This document shows, one piece after another, positions 38,624 through 46,592 of a DNA stretch of 64,000 nucleotides. The notes under the pieces were generated by a model that had not been told where the DNA came from, made no database searches, and saw only the letters and a list, made by a program, of their open reading frames with translations. Where the stretch lies: NCBI GenBank assembly GCA_019828565.1, contig JAHDYR010000002.1, positions 124,001-188,000 of the forward strand. The letters run 5' to 3'. The first letter of the stretch is position 1. Each line of letters begins with the position of its first letter. The translations under genes and the position numbers were made by a program. The DNA comes from Carpediemonas membranifera (Eukaryota; Fornicata).

Positions 38624-39683
38624 GTTGAAGCATCATCGTGTCCGTTACGGCATCCGTGTCGAACATCATGAGTTTTTCAATGTGGGTTGATCTGGTCGAT
38701 CCGTCGAGTATCGACTGCAGGACTATTCTGTTATTATCAAGTACATCGTGTACCTTCCATGGGCCCCTGTTGCGCGCGTCTAGCTTCTGAGGGGCCTCAT
38801 CTTTCCAGAGGACGTAGTCACCCGGCTTCAGTTCGGTGTTGACTATTGTCTTTTGGCCCGGGCCCACACTCTCTCTGGCAGTGGTCTCCAGGGCGTTAAG
38901 GGCCAGCTCCAGGTCCTTTTTGAACTCTGGGAAATCTCTGATCGGAGAGTTGTTGTCGTTCGTCCACCAGCTTGTAAACATGTTGTGCTCATGGCCAAAT
39001 ATCAGCTCGTGCGGGGAGAACTTCGTGGCCGTATGTGTCGTGCCGTTGATAATCATCTGGACCGTCGGTAGGAGTCCGCACCACTGGTCTTTGTAGGCTA
39101 TTGCCAGGACAAGCCACCGTAGGTGTCTTCCAATCTCCGCATTCCTTCTCTCCACGAGACCATTGCTCTGTGGATGAAACGGGATGGTGAAGTGGTGTGC
39201 GACTTTCAATGACGTTGTGAGTTGTTCAACTATCGAGTTCGCGTACTCCGGGCCGCCGTCGGACAGAATCTCCGCCGGTATCCCGTGTCGCGTGAAAACG
39301 TGGTCCCATAGGGCCCTGGCGGAGGTCTCGGCGTCGATCGATGCGACTGCGACGAGCTCGGTGTATCTTGTAAACATGTCTACAGCCACAATGATGTAGC
39401 GAGCGCCCAGCGAATCCGTTGGGAGAGGGCCAATTGTGTCGACTGCCACTGTCTCCCATGGTCTGGTGCGTCTTGTCTGGCCCTTTTGGGCGATAAAGTA
39501 GTCCTTGATGCGAGTCTTCAGACAAATGGGGCACGTCTTGATGTGCTTTTTGACGTCCAAGAGCATCCCCGGCCAAAATGCAGACGTGGCGAGTGCTTGG
39601 AACGTTGAATTTGCTCCCGTATGAAATTGGTGAGCGGTCCGAAGGGCCTTGTCGCGTGTCTCTCCCTTGGGGATAATCGGCAC
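38620..39683 (-). CDS. Integrase of the 4.36-kb chromovirus
   Basis: Contains the HHCC domain (AHQFHTGANSTFQALATSAF...TCPICLKT), the catalytic core with D (TVAVDTIGPLP), D (EILSDGGPEYAN) and E (SNGLVERRNAEI), and a GPY/F-like C-terminal module (GDYVLWKDEAPQKLDARNRG). The frame breaks at an A7 run near 38609. The chromodomain follows in the next frame. Confidence 0.75.
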
Positions 39684-39689
39684 TCCGTC

Positions 39690-40324
39690 CTTGAAGTAGA
39701 TCGAGTTTTCGATGGATACTCCCTCTAGTTTCTCCCAGCCGACTCGAGTTGACTCCAGGTGCCATGGCCTGGGCAGCCTGGATCAACTCAAGGGTCAGCC
39801 CTGGGCCGGCGTCCTCCGCCTCTAGCAGGTTCAGCTGCGGCCCGAGGTCCCCCTCGGGGAAGGATACGCGACAGCATGTCTGCCATCTTGTTTGTCTCTC
39901 CAGCAATATGCTCGATCGTAATGTTGTAGTCCGACAAGACAGACGTCCACCTGAGGAGTTTCTTGGAAAGCTCCTTCCTCTGCATGAGATATACCAGATT
40001 CTGGTGGTCGGTGCGGATCTGTATGTTGTCCTTGAGGCGGAAAAGTTGAGCCATGTCAGGTCTCGTGAGACAAAAAGATGATAGCATGAAGCTCTTGTTC
40101 GTAGGTCGGCCACCTAGTCTGGGTTGGCGTATGACACTTTGCGAAGAGCGAGACGATCTCTCGGTTGCCGGAGTCGTCTTCTTGGAACAGAATGCCCCCT
40201 AGTCCGTCGTTCGACGCGTCCGTCTCGAGGGTCCACTTCTTTGAGAAGTCGGGGAAATGGAGGACTGTGTCTGAGCTGAGTCTCTCCTTGAACGTTGTAA
40301 ACGCCTCTTCTTGTTTGGGGGTTC
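39690..40324 (-). pseudogene. RNase H and linker of the chromovirus, in several frames
   Basis: Read in pieces: PKQEEAFTTFKERLSSDT and TDASNDGLGGILFQED, then after a TTTTT run FRLKDNIQIRTDHQNLVYLM and HIAGETNKMADMLSR. A run of C and G then leads to the linker GPQLNLLEAEDAGPGLTLEL. Each frame change is at a homopolymer, and the protein sense is otherwise undamaged. This pattern argues for sequencing indels rather than decay. Confidence 0.65.
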
Positions 40325-41412
40325 CAAGTTATGTTCTTTGAGTTCTCCTGTGCCGTTAGCATCTCGTTGAGAGGTTTGAGGATTCGTGATGAGTCCGGGA
40401 CGAACTGGGCGACATAGTTGAATGATCCCAGTGTCCTCTGAAGCTCCTTTGCGGTGGACGGGAGCGGTATGGCGTTTACCGCCTCTACCTTCTCTGGGGC
40501 AAGTTGTTTCCCCTTCTCCGAGACAATATACCCGACGGCCTCGACGTGGGCTGAGCCTATCGTGCACTTCGGGCCTTTAAGGCGCAGTGAATAATGTCTA
40601 CAGATCCTGAAGACGGTTTTGATCAGGGTGAGAAACTGGGCCTCGGTCTTGGCGTAAATCAAGATGTCGTCAAGATAGATGTCCACCCCTTTGTGGAGGA
40701 CCTCGGCGAACGCCTTCTGCATGGCGCGTTGGAATCTCGCCGGGGCGTTCATCAGGCCGAATGGACATCTGGTGAACTCGCAGTATGCGTCTGGAGTGAC
40801 AAAAGCGGTTTTGGGGATATCTTCCTCGTGCATCCGCATCTGGTAGTAGCCTTGTCTGAGGTCTAGGCCTGCAAAGTATTTGCAGCCTGATGCTCGGTCT
40901 ACAAACTCGCGCGTGTTAGGCAGGGGGAAGTTATCCCTCACTGTCTTGGAGTTTAACTCCTTGTAGTCAATGCAAAGACGGATCTTGGTCGATCCTTTGT
41001 GGCCCTGCCTGACTACTACGATCGGCGAGCTGTACGGCCCAGTCGAGTCCTGGATTATCCCGTCTCGCCTGAGTTGTTCTAGCTCTGTCGACACCAGGCC
41101 TTGGGTCACTGGGTCGAGTCTGCGAGCGCGGCATTGTACAATTGCCCGCTCGTCTATCAGTTCAATCGACATGGGTTCCAGTCGAGACCCTTCCTTGGGT
41201 AGTTCTTCCTCGAAGATATCGTCAAATGAGTTGATTATCTCGAGAATCTCGGGTCGGATCTTCGACTCCGGGACGTGGACACCACAGTAGTCGTCGGTTA
41301 TCGCCATGTTTGCGTCCTCCGTGAGATATTCATGGTAGAACGGCAGCCAGTCCTCGTCCTCCCTCAATTGAGGAGAGCTTGTGCAGGTTAAGGTTGAGTG
41401 TGCCATCGCCAA
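40320..41412 (-). CDS. Reverse transcriptase of the 4.36-kb chromovirus
   Basis: Complete RT palm: IRLCIDYKELNSKTVRDNFP, FAGLDLRQGYYQMRM (first Asp), TRCPFGLMNAPARFQRAM, YLDDILIYAKT (YLDD catalytic pair), LKGPKCTIGSAHVEAVGYIV and the thumb (LGSFNYVAQFVPDSSRILKP). The frame is lost at the CCCCC run near 40325. RNase H (TLETDASNDGLGGILFQED) continues in another frame. Confidence 0.8.
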
Positions 41413-42553
41413 TGAGTGCGAGTGACCTCAGCAAGTCACACCCGATGAGAGCCTTGAAGAACTCACCGGGGAGTACGTAGTACTTCCATGTAACCTCCAA
41501 CGGTGTGACACCTAGTGCTGGGAATGCTGCCTTAAATGTGACTGCTTGATCTGTCACGAGGGAGCGTCCGTCTCCTAGCGTGACCTTGATCTTTTCCTCG
41601 AGAGAGGTCTGCACTGTGTCCTTGGGTAGGGTACGTAGTGCCTTCGAACTAATGAAGCTTCGGCTTGCACCAGTGTCTACAACGAACGAGTAAGTTTTGC
41701 CTTTTACAGTAGCGGGGGTCGTCAGTGGACCCTTCCCGCCCTTCTCGTTAGTCGACGCGCTGTCGGCGTTGTTGTTCTCGCTGTAGCGGGGGTGCTTATC
41801 GCATCTGAAGTCCATGTGGGGACCGCCACAGAAACGACAGGGGCGCGACGGCTTCTTGGGTCCGTCGGCCGGCGGGCGCTTGGCCGCGTCCGGGCGGTAC
41901 TGGGCCTTCCTGGCCTGGGCCGGGGCCTTGGGTCCGCCGGCCGGGGTTTGCGAGAGGGGTTGATCATGGTCATACGCCCTAGCAGCCCTAAGAGCCACCG
42001 CTACGGTGTCCTCGAAGGTCTTGACGTTGTGGAGAGCAAGCAAGGTCTGTGCCTTCTTGCGGAATGCTGTCGGGTTCAGGGACTCCCGGAAGAGCCGTGC
42101 AGCCAGCTTATCAAAGCTTGCGAGCAGTTCGTCGGCATTGGGGTTGTCGTCGATGGGGTCCAAGAACCCTTCTGGGTCTGGCGTCTTGGAGTAGAGCTCG
42201 ATGCGCTTGCGGAATGCTGCCGCTTGTAGTCTCGTGCCAGCTTCGAAGTTGCGTGCGGTGCTCGGCACCATGGGGAAACGAAGGTCTTGGAGCTCTTCGA
42301 CGAGTGCTAGGATGGAGTGGGGAAGGAGCCGCTGGCGACACCATTCGGTGAAGTTCTTGAGAGTGTAGTTCTTGTCGGATGTGTCTATGCCTTCGGCCTT
42401 GAGTTCGAGGGCAAATGACTCCTCAATGAGGACGGACAGTGGGATGCTTGGGTTTTGTATAGTAAAAATCGTTGCTCGGCGCTCAAACTCCTCAAGAGTC
42501 TCTAGTGTTAGATTTGAAGGAGAAAGCTCAGGAATTTGAACAGTTAACGACAT
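41330..42553 (-). CDS. Gag-protease of the 4.36-kb chromovirus
   Basis: About 407 residues from ATG 42553, 22 nt inside the 5' LTR. A helical capsid region (residues 1-215, with LEEFERRATIF, FTEWCRQRLLP, LLALHNVKTFEDTVAVALR) is followed by a basic linker and one zinc knuckle-like CRFCGGPHMDFRCDKH. The retropepsin-like aspartic protease then carries FVVDTGASRSFISSKAL (DTG active site) and ALIGCDLLRSLALIG as the flap/second block. The frame ends at 41330 and overlaps the RT frame by about 80 nt, so a frame change is needed to make pol. Confidence 0.8.
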   Translation of the reverse strand: MSLTVQIPELSPSNLTLETLEEFERRATIFTIQNPSIPLSVLIEESFALELKAEGIDTSDKNYTLKNFTEWCRQRLLPHSILALVEELQDLRFPMVPSTARNFEAGTRLQAAAFRKRIELYSKTPDPEGFLDPIDDNPNADELLASFDKLAARLFRESLNPTAFRKKAQTLLALHNVKTFEDTVAVALRAARAYDHDQPLSQTPAGGPKAPAQARKAQYRPDAAKRPPADGPKKPSRPCRFCGGPHMDFRCDKHPRYSENNNADSASTNEKGGKGPLTTPATVKGKTYSFVVDTGASRSFISSKALRTLPKDTVQTSLEEKIKVTLGDGRSLVTDQAVTFKAAFPALGVTPLEVTWKYYVLPGEFFKALIGCDLLRSLALIGDGTLNLNLHKLSSIEGGRGLAAVLP

Positions 42554-42574
42554 CAGCACAGCTAATACTAGTAT

Positions 42575-42656
42575 TGTCGGTTGAAATCATTTACAGTAAA
42601 CCGCAGCGGGGTAAAAGTGGTCAAAACTGGACGGAGCAGTTTATAGACCGGTGACA
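42575..42656 (-). repeat. 5' LTR of the 4.36-kb chromovirus
   Basis: 82 bp, identical to 38295-38376. The inner flank is a 12-bp palindrome AATACTAGTATT (42564-42575). No TGG-type tRNA primer-binding site follows the LTR. Confidence 0.9.
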
Positions 42657-42953
42657 AGCTGGTGTAGTCTCGTTGGCGTTTTTACTTTTCTTTTATTTAT
42701 TCGATATGTACCTTAATTCAGGCTTGTTGTGGTCTTTGACGTGCATGAAATACAAGCTTAATGAGCTTATTGGGCTATGAAACGTTGTTTTACAACATGA
42801 TTGATCTCTTTCCCTCGAGAGGCAGACTGTTACTTGCCCAGCAACGCAATAAACCACGTCATTATAATATGTAACCATTCATAGATTGGTATCACCGAGA
42901 CACGCACTAAACACCCGCCCCGCCCCGCCGGCGTTTATTTAGACGGTGGCTGT
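42657..42953. other. Original 3' flank of HscB and intergenic DNA
   Basis: Starts with the second copy of the AGCT target duplication followed by GGTGTAG, the pre-insertion end of HscB. The rest is AT-rich and without a gene. Confidence 0.5.
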
Positions 42954-43134
42954 GATGACTACACGCATGACGAAGCGGACTCGGGCTGGCATCTTCGAAG
43001 AGTGGCACCGTTGGACTATGGATGAGCGCATTAAGCACGGGAACGACAGGCGCGCCCGGCAGCACTATAGGCGGAGGCAACTTGAGTTGTTTATGTCTGC
43101 CTGGCGCACTTATGTGGACAGCATGACGTGGTAA
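42954..43134 (+). CDS. Small basic protein with Sfi1-like centrin-binding pattern
   Basis: 59 residues from ATG 42954. The sequence RAGIFEEWHRWTMDERIKHG followed by NDRRARQHYRRRQLELFMSAWRTY has F-x-x-W spaced 32 residues from F-x-x-x-W, with the Ala...Tyr/Leu heptad positions typical of Sfi1 repeats that bind centrin. It could be a small gene, or the last exon of one whose upstream exons I cannot find. A stop (TAG) lies just before it in frame, unless TTTATTTAG is a 3' splice site. Confidence 0.3.
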
Positions 43135-43409
43135 GGAGTTGTGATAAAGATAACTATCGACACACGTGCGAGTCAACTGCGCCACTTTTCTCATCCCATC
43201 AATCAGGGTGAGGCTGTGCGTTGTGGGTCTACCTCCGAGTCCACCGATCTGATCAAATCTCCGGTCACAAGCGGAGTCGAGCCAGTCACACTTCACAGTT
43301 GAACACTCAGCGTGACAGACCCAGACCTTCCAGACAGAAGTCGTGTTGAACTGTGATTTATCGCTGAGAAGCAGACTCGGACCCGACTCAAGCTGGAGTC
43401 AATATCACT

Positions 43410-44738
43410 TCACAATTCAGTCGACTCTTCGGCGCCCGGGGTCCACGGATCGACGTCGACAGTGACGATTGTATGCACATCTGAACGAGGCGGCGCCTCG
43501 CAGTCTTCCATCTCAATAGCTTCATCCAAGTCTTTCAACGGCCTGAACCACTGGCCGCACTTACAGAAGCTGCAACTGCTGAAAGCTGTCGCCTCGAAGG
43601 GGATAATGATGGGTTCAGCATCACACTTACAATAATGGCTCTTGCCCTCGGTGACCCAGATCAGGTCGAAGTTTGATGCGAAGAACCCCTTGACCCTCTC
43701 TGGGAACCGGAGCGGGGTGGCTGTGAGGCAGCTGTCGTCCTTATTGTATCCAGGAAGCAGGCCCGACTGGACAATATGCTTGAGAACCATCCCGGCGAAG
43801 AGCGGCTGGCGGCCGCTGAGGAATATGTTGAAGAACCATTCGGACATGACCCGGTCAACCCTGAAGGGCAGGTCGACGAAGCCGGTCACCCAATTCTCGT
43901 GCCCGAGTCCCAGGCGGCCATCCCAGTTGCTCCCGCTGATCATCTGCCGATCGCCCATGGAGAGGATGGCAACTCTGCTACCCTGCATGATGTGATCTGG
44001 GACAAAGCCAGGTGGCACAGCGACTGGGTTGAAGTGATATACGTTCTCCACCTTGACTGGGCCGACATATCTCTGAGCATCACTGCCGGCCATGACAGTG
44101 CCGACTGGGGTGAGGATGAACGTCCGATATCCCTTCATCGACACATCAGTCACCATCATGTGCTTCTCCCAGGGGGGCAGGCTGGCCTCGAGCACGACGA
44201 CCTCGGGGCAGGTGGGGAAGGTGAGGCGGGTCAGGTCGGCGAACTCGCGATATGATGACTCGAACCCCAGCTGGCCATGTTTGTTCTCCTCCCAGCCCCA
44301 CATGCCCTTGGGCGTCCTGGTGATGTAGGTTGACCATTCGATACAGACCTCGAGGGCCCTGGGCATTCTGGCCCTAGTGAAGGAGGTGTCGTAATCATCA
44401 ATGCAGAGCATGAAGAGTCGGCCCATGTACATGCGGTGGTGGTAGCATCTCCCGAATGCATTCCACTGACAGCTCTCGCCGTCCTTCTCGGCGACGTTCC
44501 AGGTGAAGAAGAACTTGCGGCAGAGGAACCAGAGGCACTTGGCCTCGGGCGTGAGAGCCTTGTAGATCATGTCACGCATCTCGATGGCGTCTGCCCAGTC
44601 CTCTGGATACTCCTCCAGCACCCTGTCCTCGAGGTCTGGGTTGGCCCCGCCACCCAGCAGACACGCCCACACCGCGCCCTGGTTGAGCGTGTGCAGGGCG
44701 GCCGGGAGCGCCTGCCCCGCCGCGAGCTCGACGTTCAT
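43410..44738 (-). CDS. RCC1-repeat-like protein
   Basis: About 442 residues from ATG 44738; the frame extends to an ATG at 44873 through a Pro/Arg/Ser-rich stretch that looks non-coding. RCC1-type blade motifs are visible: MWGWEENKHGQLGFE, RTFILTPVGTVMAGSDAQRY, SRVAILSMGDRQMISGSNWDGRLGLG, IFLSGRQPLFAG. These form beta-propeller blades in the family, which serves in GTPase exchange or protein binding. A C-terminal Cys cluster (YCKCDAE...CSFCKCGQWF) could bind zinc. The exact partner is unknown. Confidence 0.55.
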   Translation of the reverse strand: MNVELAAGQALPAALHTLNQGAVWACLLGGGANPDLEDRVLEEYPEDWADAIEMRDMIYKALTPEAKCLWFLCRKFFFTWNVAEKDGESCQWNAFGRCYHHRMYMGRLFMLCIDDYDTSFTRARMPRALEVCIEWSTYITRTPKGMWGWEENKHGQLGFESSYREFADLTRLTFPTCPEVVVLEASLPPWEKHMMVTDVSMKGYRTFILTPVGTVMAGSDAQRYVGPVKVENVYHFNPVAVPPGFVPDHIMQGSRVAILSMGDRQMISGSNWDGRLGLGHENWVTGFVDLPFRVDRVMSEWFFNIFLSGRQPLFAGMVLKHIVQSGLLPGYNKDDSCLTATPLRFPERVKGFFASNFDLIWVTEGKSHYCKCDAEPIIIPFEATAFSSCSFCKCGQWFRPLKDLDEAIEMEDCEAPPRSDVHTIVTVDVDPWTPGAEESTEL

Positions 44739-44869
44739 GGACAGCGGGGGCCACTGGTGAGGATCGAGCGGGCGCGATCGAGGAGGACTTGCGCGGCTGG
44801 CTCGAGAGGGGGGATCTCGGAGAGCATGGCGGTGAGGGAATCGAGCGATGCGGTGCAGTCTGCCCCAAG

Positions 44870-45859
44870 TCATCCCGTGAACCCCGATAGGTCAGCCATA
44901 GCAGGGTCATCGCTCAGCCCGACAAGAGCAGCCCTCAGGCCGCCCGTGAGGTTCAGCCGGTCATTCGTATGGTGGTAGTGTGACTTCTGGTGACTCACCC
45001 GGGCTTCAGGGGTGAGTCCCTCGGCCATGAGAGGTCGCACACGCCAGCTGACGCCCTGCATGGTGGTTGACAGGGCTCTAGACCTGTCATTGGCCAGAAC
45101 AGTGGCTTTAGTCGGGTCGACCAGGTGCACCAGTCCGTCGTTGATTGCCTCCTTCACAACCTTGGCTCCTTCACTCGCCATGAGCTGAGGGAAAGCTCCG
45201 GTCGCAAGAGTGGTGCATACGTACTCCACAGCCTTGAATAGGAGTGGCATGTGGCATGCGGCGTGGATTTCCACGAGAGACTGTGTGTTGATCACTCGAC
45301 CGCGTTCCCGACACAACGAAACCCGCTCAGAGTCGATTAATGGCGGGACTACAGTCAGCTTGTGTAGCTTGTCCACGTCATGCATCATTCGCTTGATGTG
45401 TTTGTCTGCAGGCGGTGGGTGGGCGCCAAGCATGGGGAGGAGGATGGAACAACAAACTACTCGGAAGAACACACAGCACACGGACACCTCCTCGCCGCTG
45501 GTCAGTTTGGTGCGGATCTGGCTCGCATTGACAGGTCCGAAGACCTCTATGTCGGTCGGATGGGTGCGCATGAACGCTTCTAAATGTTTGACGACGTCGT
45601 TTGCAGGAGGGATCGAGTTCCAGTCGATTGCTGCGATATCGGACGCGCGTGGTGGCGAGGAAGGCTCATTGGTGCCGTGAGAAGAGCCAATGCGGCCCTC
45701 GTCTTCTGTGGGATTCATTGCTTTGTGAAGACGGGCCAAGGCGTCCTTTGTGGCCAATTCAATCACCCGATCCTCTGCATTCCTGATCTTTTCTCTCACC
45801 TTCTTCAACTTCAAGCCTCGTGGTGTTTGTGATTTGTTCGGGTTTGAAGAGTCAGGCAT
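44870..45859 (-). CDS. Hypothetical protein
   Basis: About 329 residues from ATG 45859. The N-terminus is basic with a short coiled coil (GLKLKKVREKIRNAEDRVIE). The middle has a Cys/Val/Leu-rich segment (VSVCCVFFRVVCCSILLPML) that could be buried or a membrane segment, then helical sequence (KAVEYVCTTLATGAFPQLMA). No family is recognised. Its stop lies within ATGA shared with the first ATG of the downstream frame at 44873, which is why I prefer the later start (44738) for the RCC1-like gene. Confidence 0.5.
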   Translation of the reverse strand: MPDSSNPNKSQTPRGLKLKKVREKIRNAEDRVIELATKDALARLHKAMNPTEDEGRIGSSHGTNEPSSPPRASDIAAIDWNSIPPANDVVKHLEAFMRTHPTDIEVFGPVNASQIRTKLTSGEEVSVCCVFFRVVCCSILLPMLGAHPPPADKHIKRMMHDVDKLHKLTVVPPLIDSERVSLCRERGRVINTQSLVEIHAACHMPLLFKAVEYVCTTLATGAFPQLMASEGAKVVKEAINDGLVHLVDPTKATVLANDRSRALSTTMQGVSWRVRPLMAEGLTPEARVSHQKSHYHHTNDRLNLTGGLRAALVGLSDDPAMADLSGFTG

Positions 45860-45990
45860 TCTGAGAACCCGCGACTCAAGCAAGTCAAGTAAGCTTGGCA
45901 AATAGCAGCAGAGCGCCGCGGGAACAAGTCACAAACGGCAGCGCAGGGTCAATGTTTACAGAATAAAATGAAGGTTGATCTGATCATCGT

Positions 45991-46563
45991 CTACATCTCG
46001 ACGTCGGCCTCCTCGCCGGGAAGATGAATGTCAGACACGTCAGGCAGGGTGATGCCCGTCTTCTCGAGAAGGGAGGCGAGTTTCTCGTCGCCGGTTGGCT
46101 CCTTCTGGATGCCTTGCTTGGCTGCACGAGTCTCGGCGAGGTTTTCGGCAAACTCGTTGAGTTCGGGGAGCATGAATTCAAGCTCAAGCTCTTTCAAGAC
46201 GTTAAGGATGTGCTCAGGCTTCATCGTTTTGACCTTTGCGGGCATGGCATCTTGAGCCCTGTGTGAAAGAGACGAATGTAGCAAACATGATACCGAGATA
46301 GGAGACGAACATGAATGAAGCGCGGTGGAGAGCAAGAGACGCATCTTTCTGGAGGTTGGTCCCCTCTGGAAGGCATGGTTTCACGAGATGCTTGGTAACT
46401 GTCTATGTAAGATAGTTCAGGGGATAAAACAGACAGCAAGAGGATATTCACGCATCTTGGCGGCACTGTCGGCCGTCTTTGTTGCTTCAGCTCCCTTTTC
46501 TGCCGACATTCGAGAATCTCGTTCGCGCAGAATAGCGCCCGTCGAAAAACGCTCGATTTCCAT
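45991..46563 (-). CDS. POLE3/Dpb4-type histone-fold protein (two introns)
   Basis: Splicing of a 32-nt intron (46403-46434) and a second one (46259-46293 or 46251-46293) assembles a histone fold: helix 1 YPLATVTKHLVKPCLPEGTN, helix 2 LQKDASLALHRASFMFVSYL, then AKVKTMKPEHILNVLKELELEFMLPELNEFA. This matches POLE3/CHRAC17/Dpb4 (ITRIIKEALP, SKEARSAISRAASVFV, KRKTLNASDVLSAMEEMEF), including the acidic C-terminus (HLPGEEADVEM). In that family it pairs with POLE4 or CHRAC15 in DNA polymerase epsilon and chromatin remodellers. The start could be ATG 46563, 46509 or 46455. One base must be added at a GGG run for the 35-nt second intron to be in frame; the 43-nt alternative is in frame as read. Confidence 0.65.
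46259..46293 (-). other. Second intron in the POLE3-like gene (35 nt, or 43 nt with an alternative 3' site)
   Basis: GTATCA...TTTCACACAG is 35 nt. Frame continuity needs either the later AAG acceptor (46251, 43 nt) or one extra G in the GGG that follows. Confidence 0.55.
46403..46434 (-). other. 32-nt intron in the POLE3-like gene
   Basis: GTCTGT...CTTACATAG, the same 5' hexamer as the cathepsin B intron. It contains an in-frame TGA that would otherwise stop the protein. Removal joins YPLA to TVTKHL within helix 1 of the histone fold. Confidence 0.75.
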
Positions 46564-46592
46564 CTCTTTACCTGTCCAACGTCTCCAAACAC

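Larger units (their letters stand above)
38295..42656 (-). mobile_element. Complete Ty3/gypsy chromovirus with 82-bp LTRs
   Basis: Identical 82-bp terminal repeats (38295-38376 and 42575-42656), beginning TGTCACCGG and ending CCGACA in element orientation, flank gag-protease, RT-RNase H, integrase and chromodomain regions in order. AGCT occurs directly outside both ends (38291-38294, 42657-42660) as a 4-bp target duplication. A polypurine tract AAAAAGGGAGGTAG abuts the 3' LTR. LTR identity implies recent insertion. The pol frame breaks sit at homopolymers, so the element may be intact in reality. Confidence 0.9.

Noticed and set aside
44436-44978. 180-codon plus-strand ORF over the RCC1-like gene
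   Set aside because: Antisense shadow with Pro/Arg-rich random composition.
45450-45490. A 31-nt GTGTCC...GAGTAG intron in the hypothetical gene 44870-45859
   Set aside because: Removing it shifts the frame to an early stop, while the unspliced frame stays open to the end.
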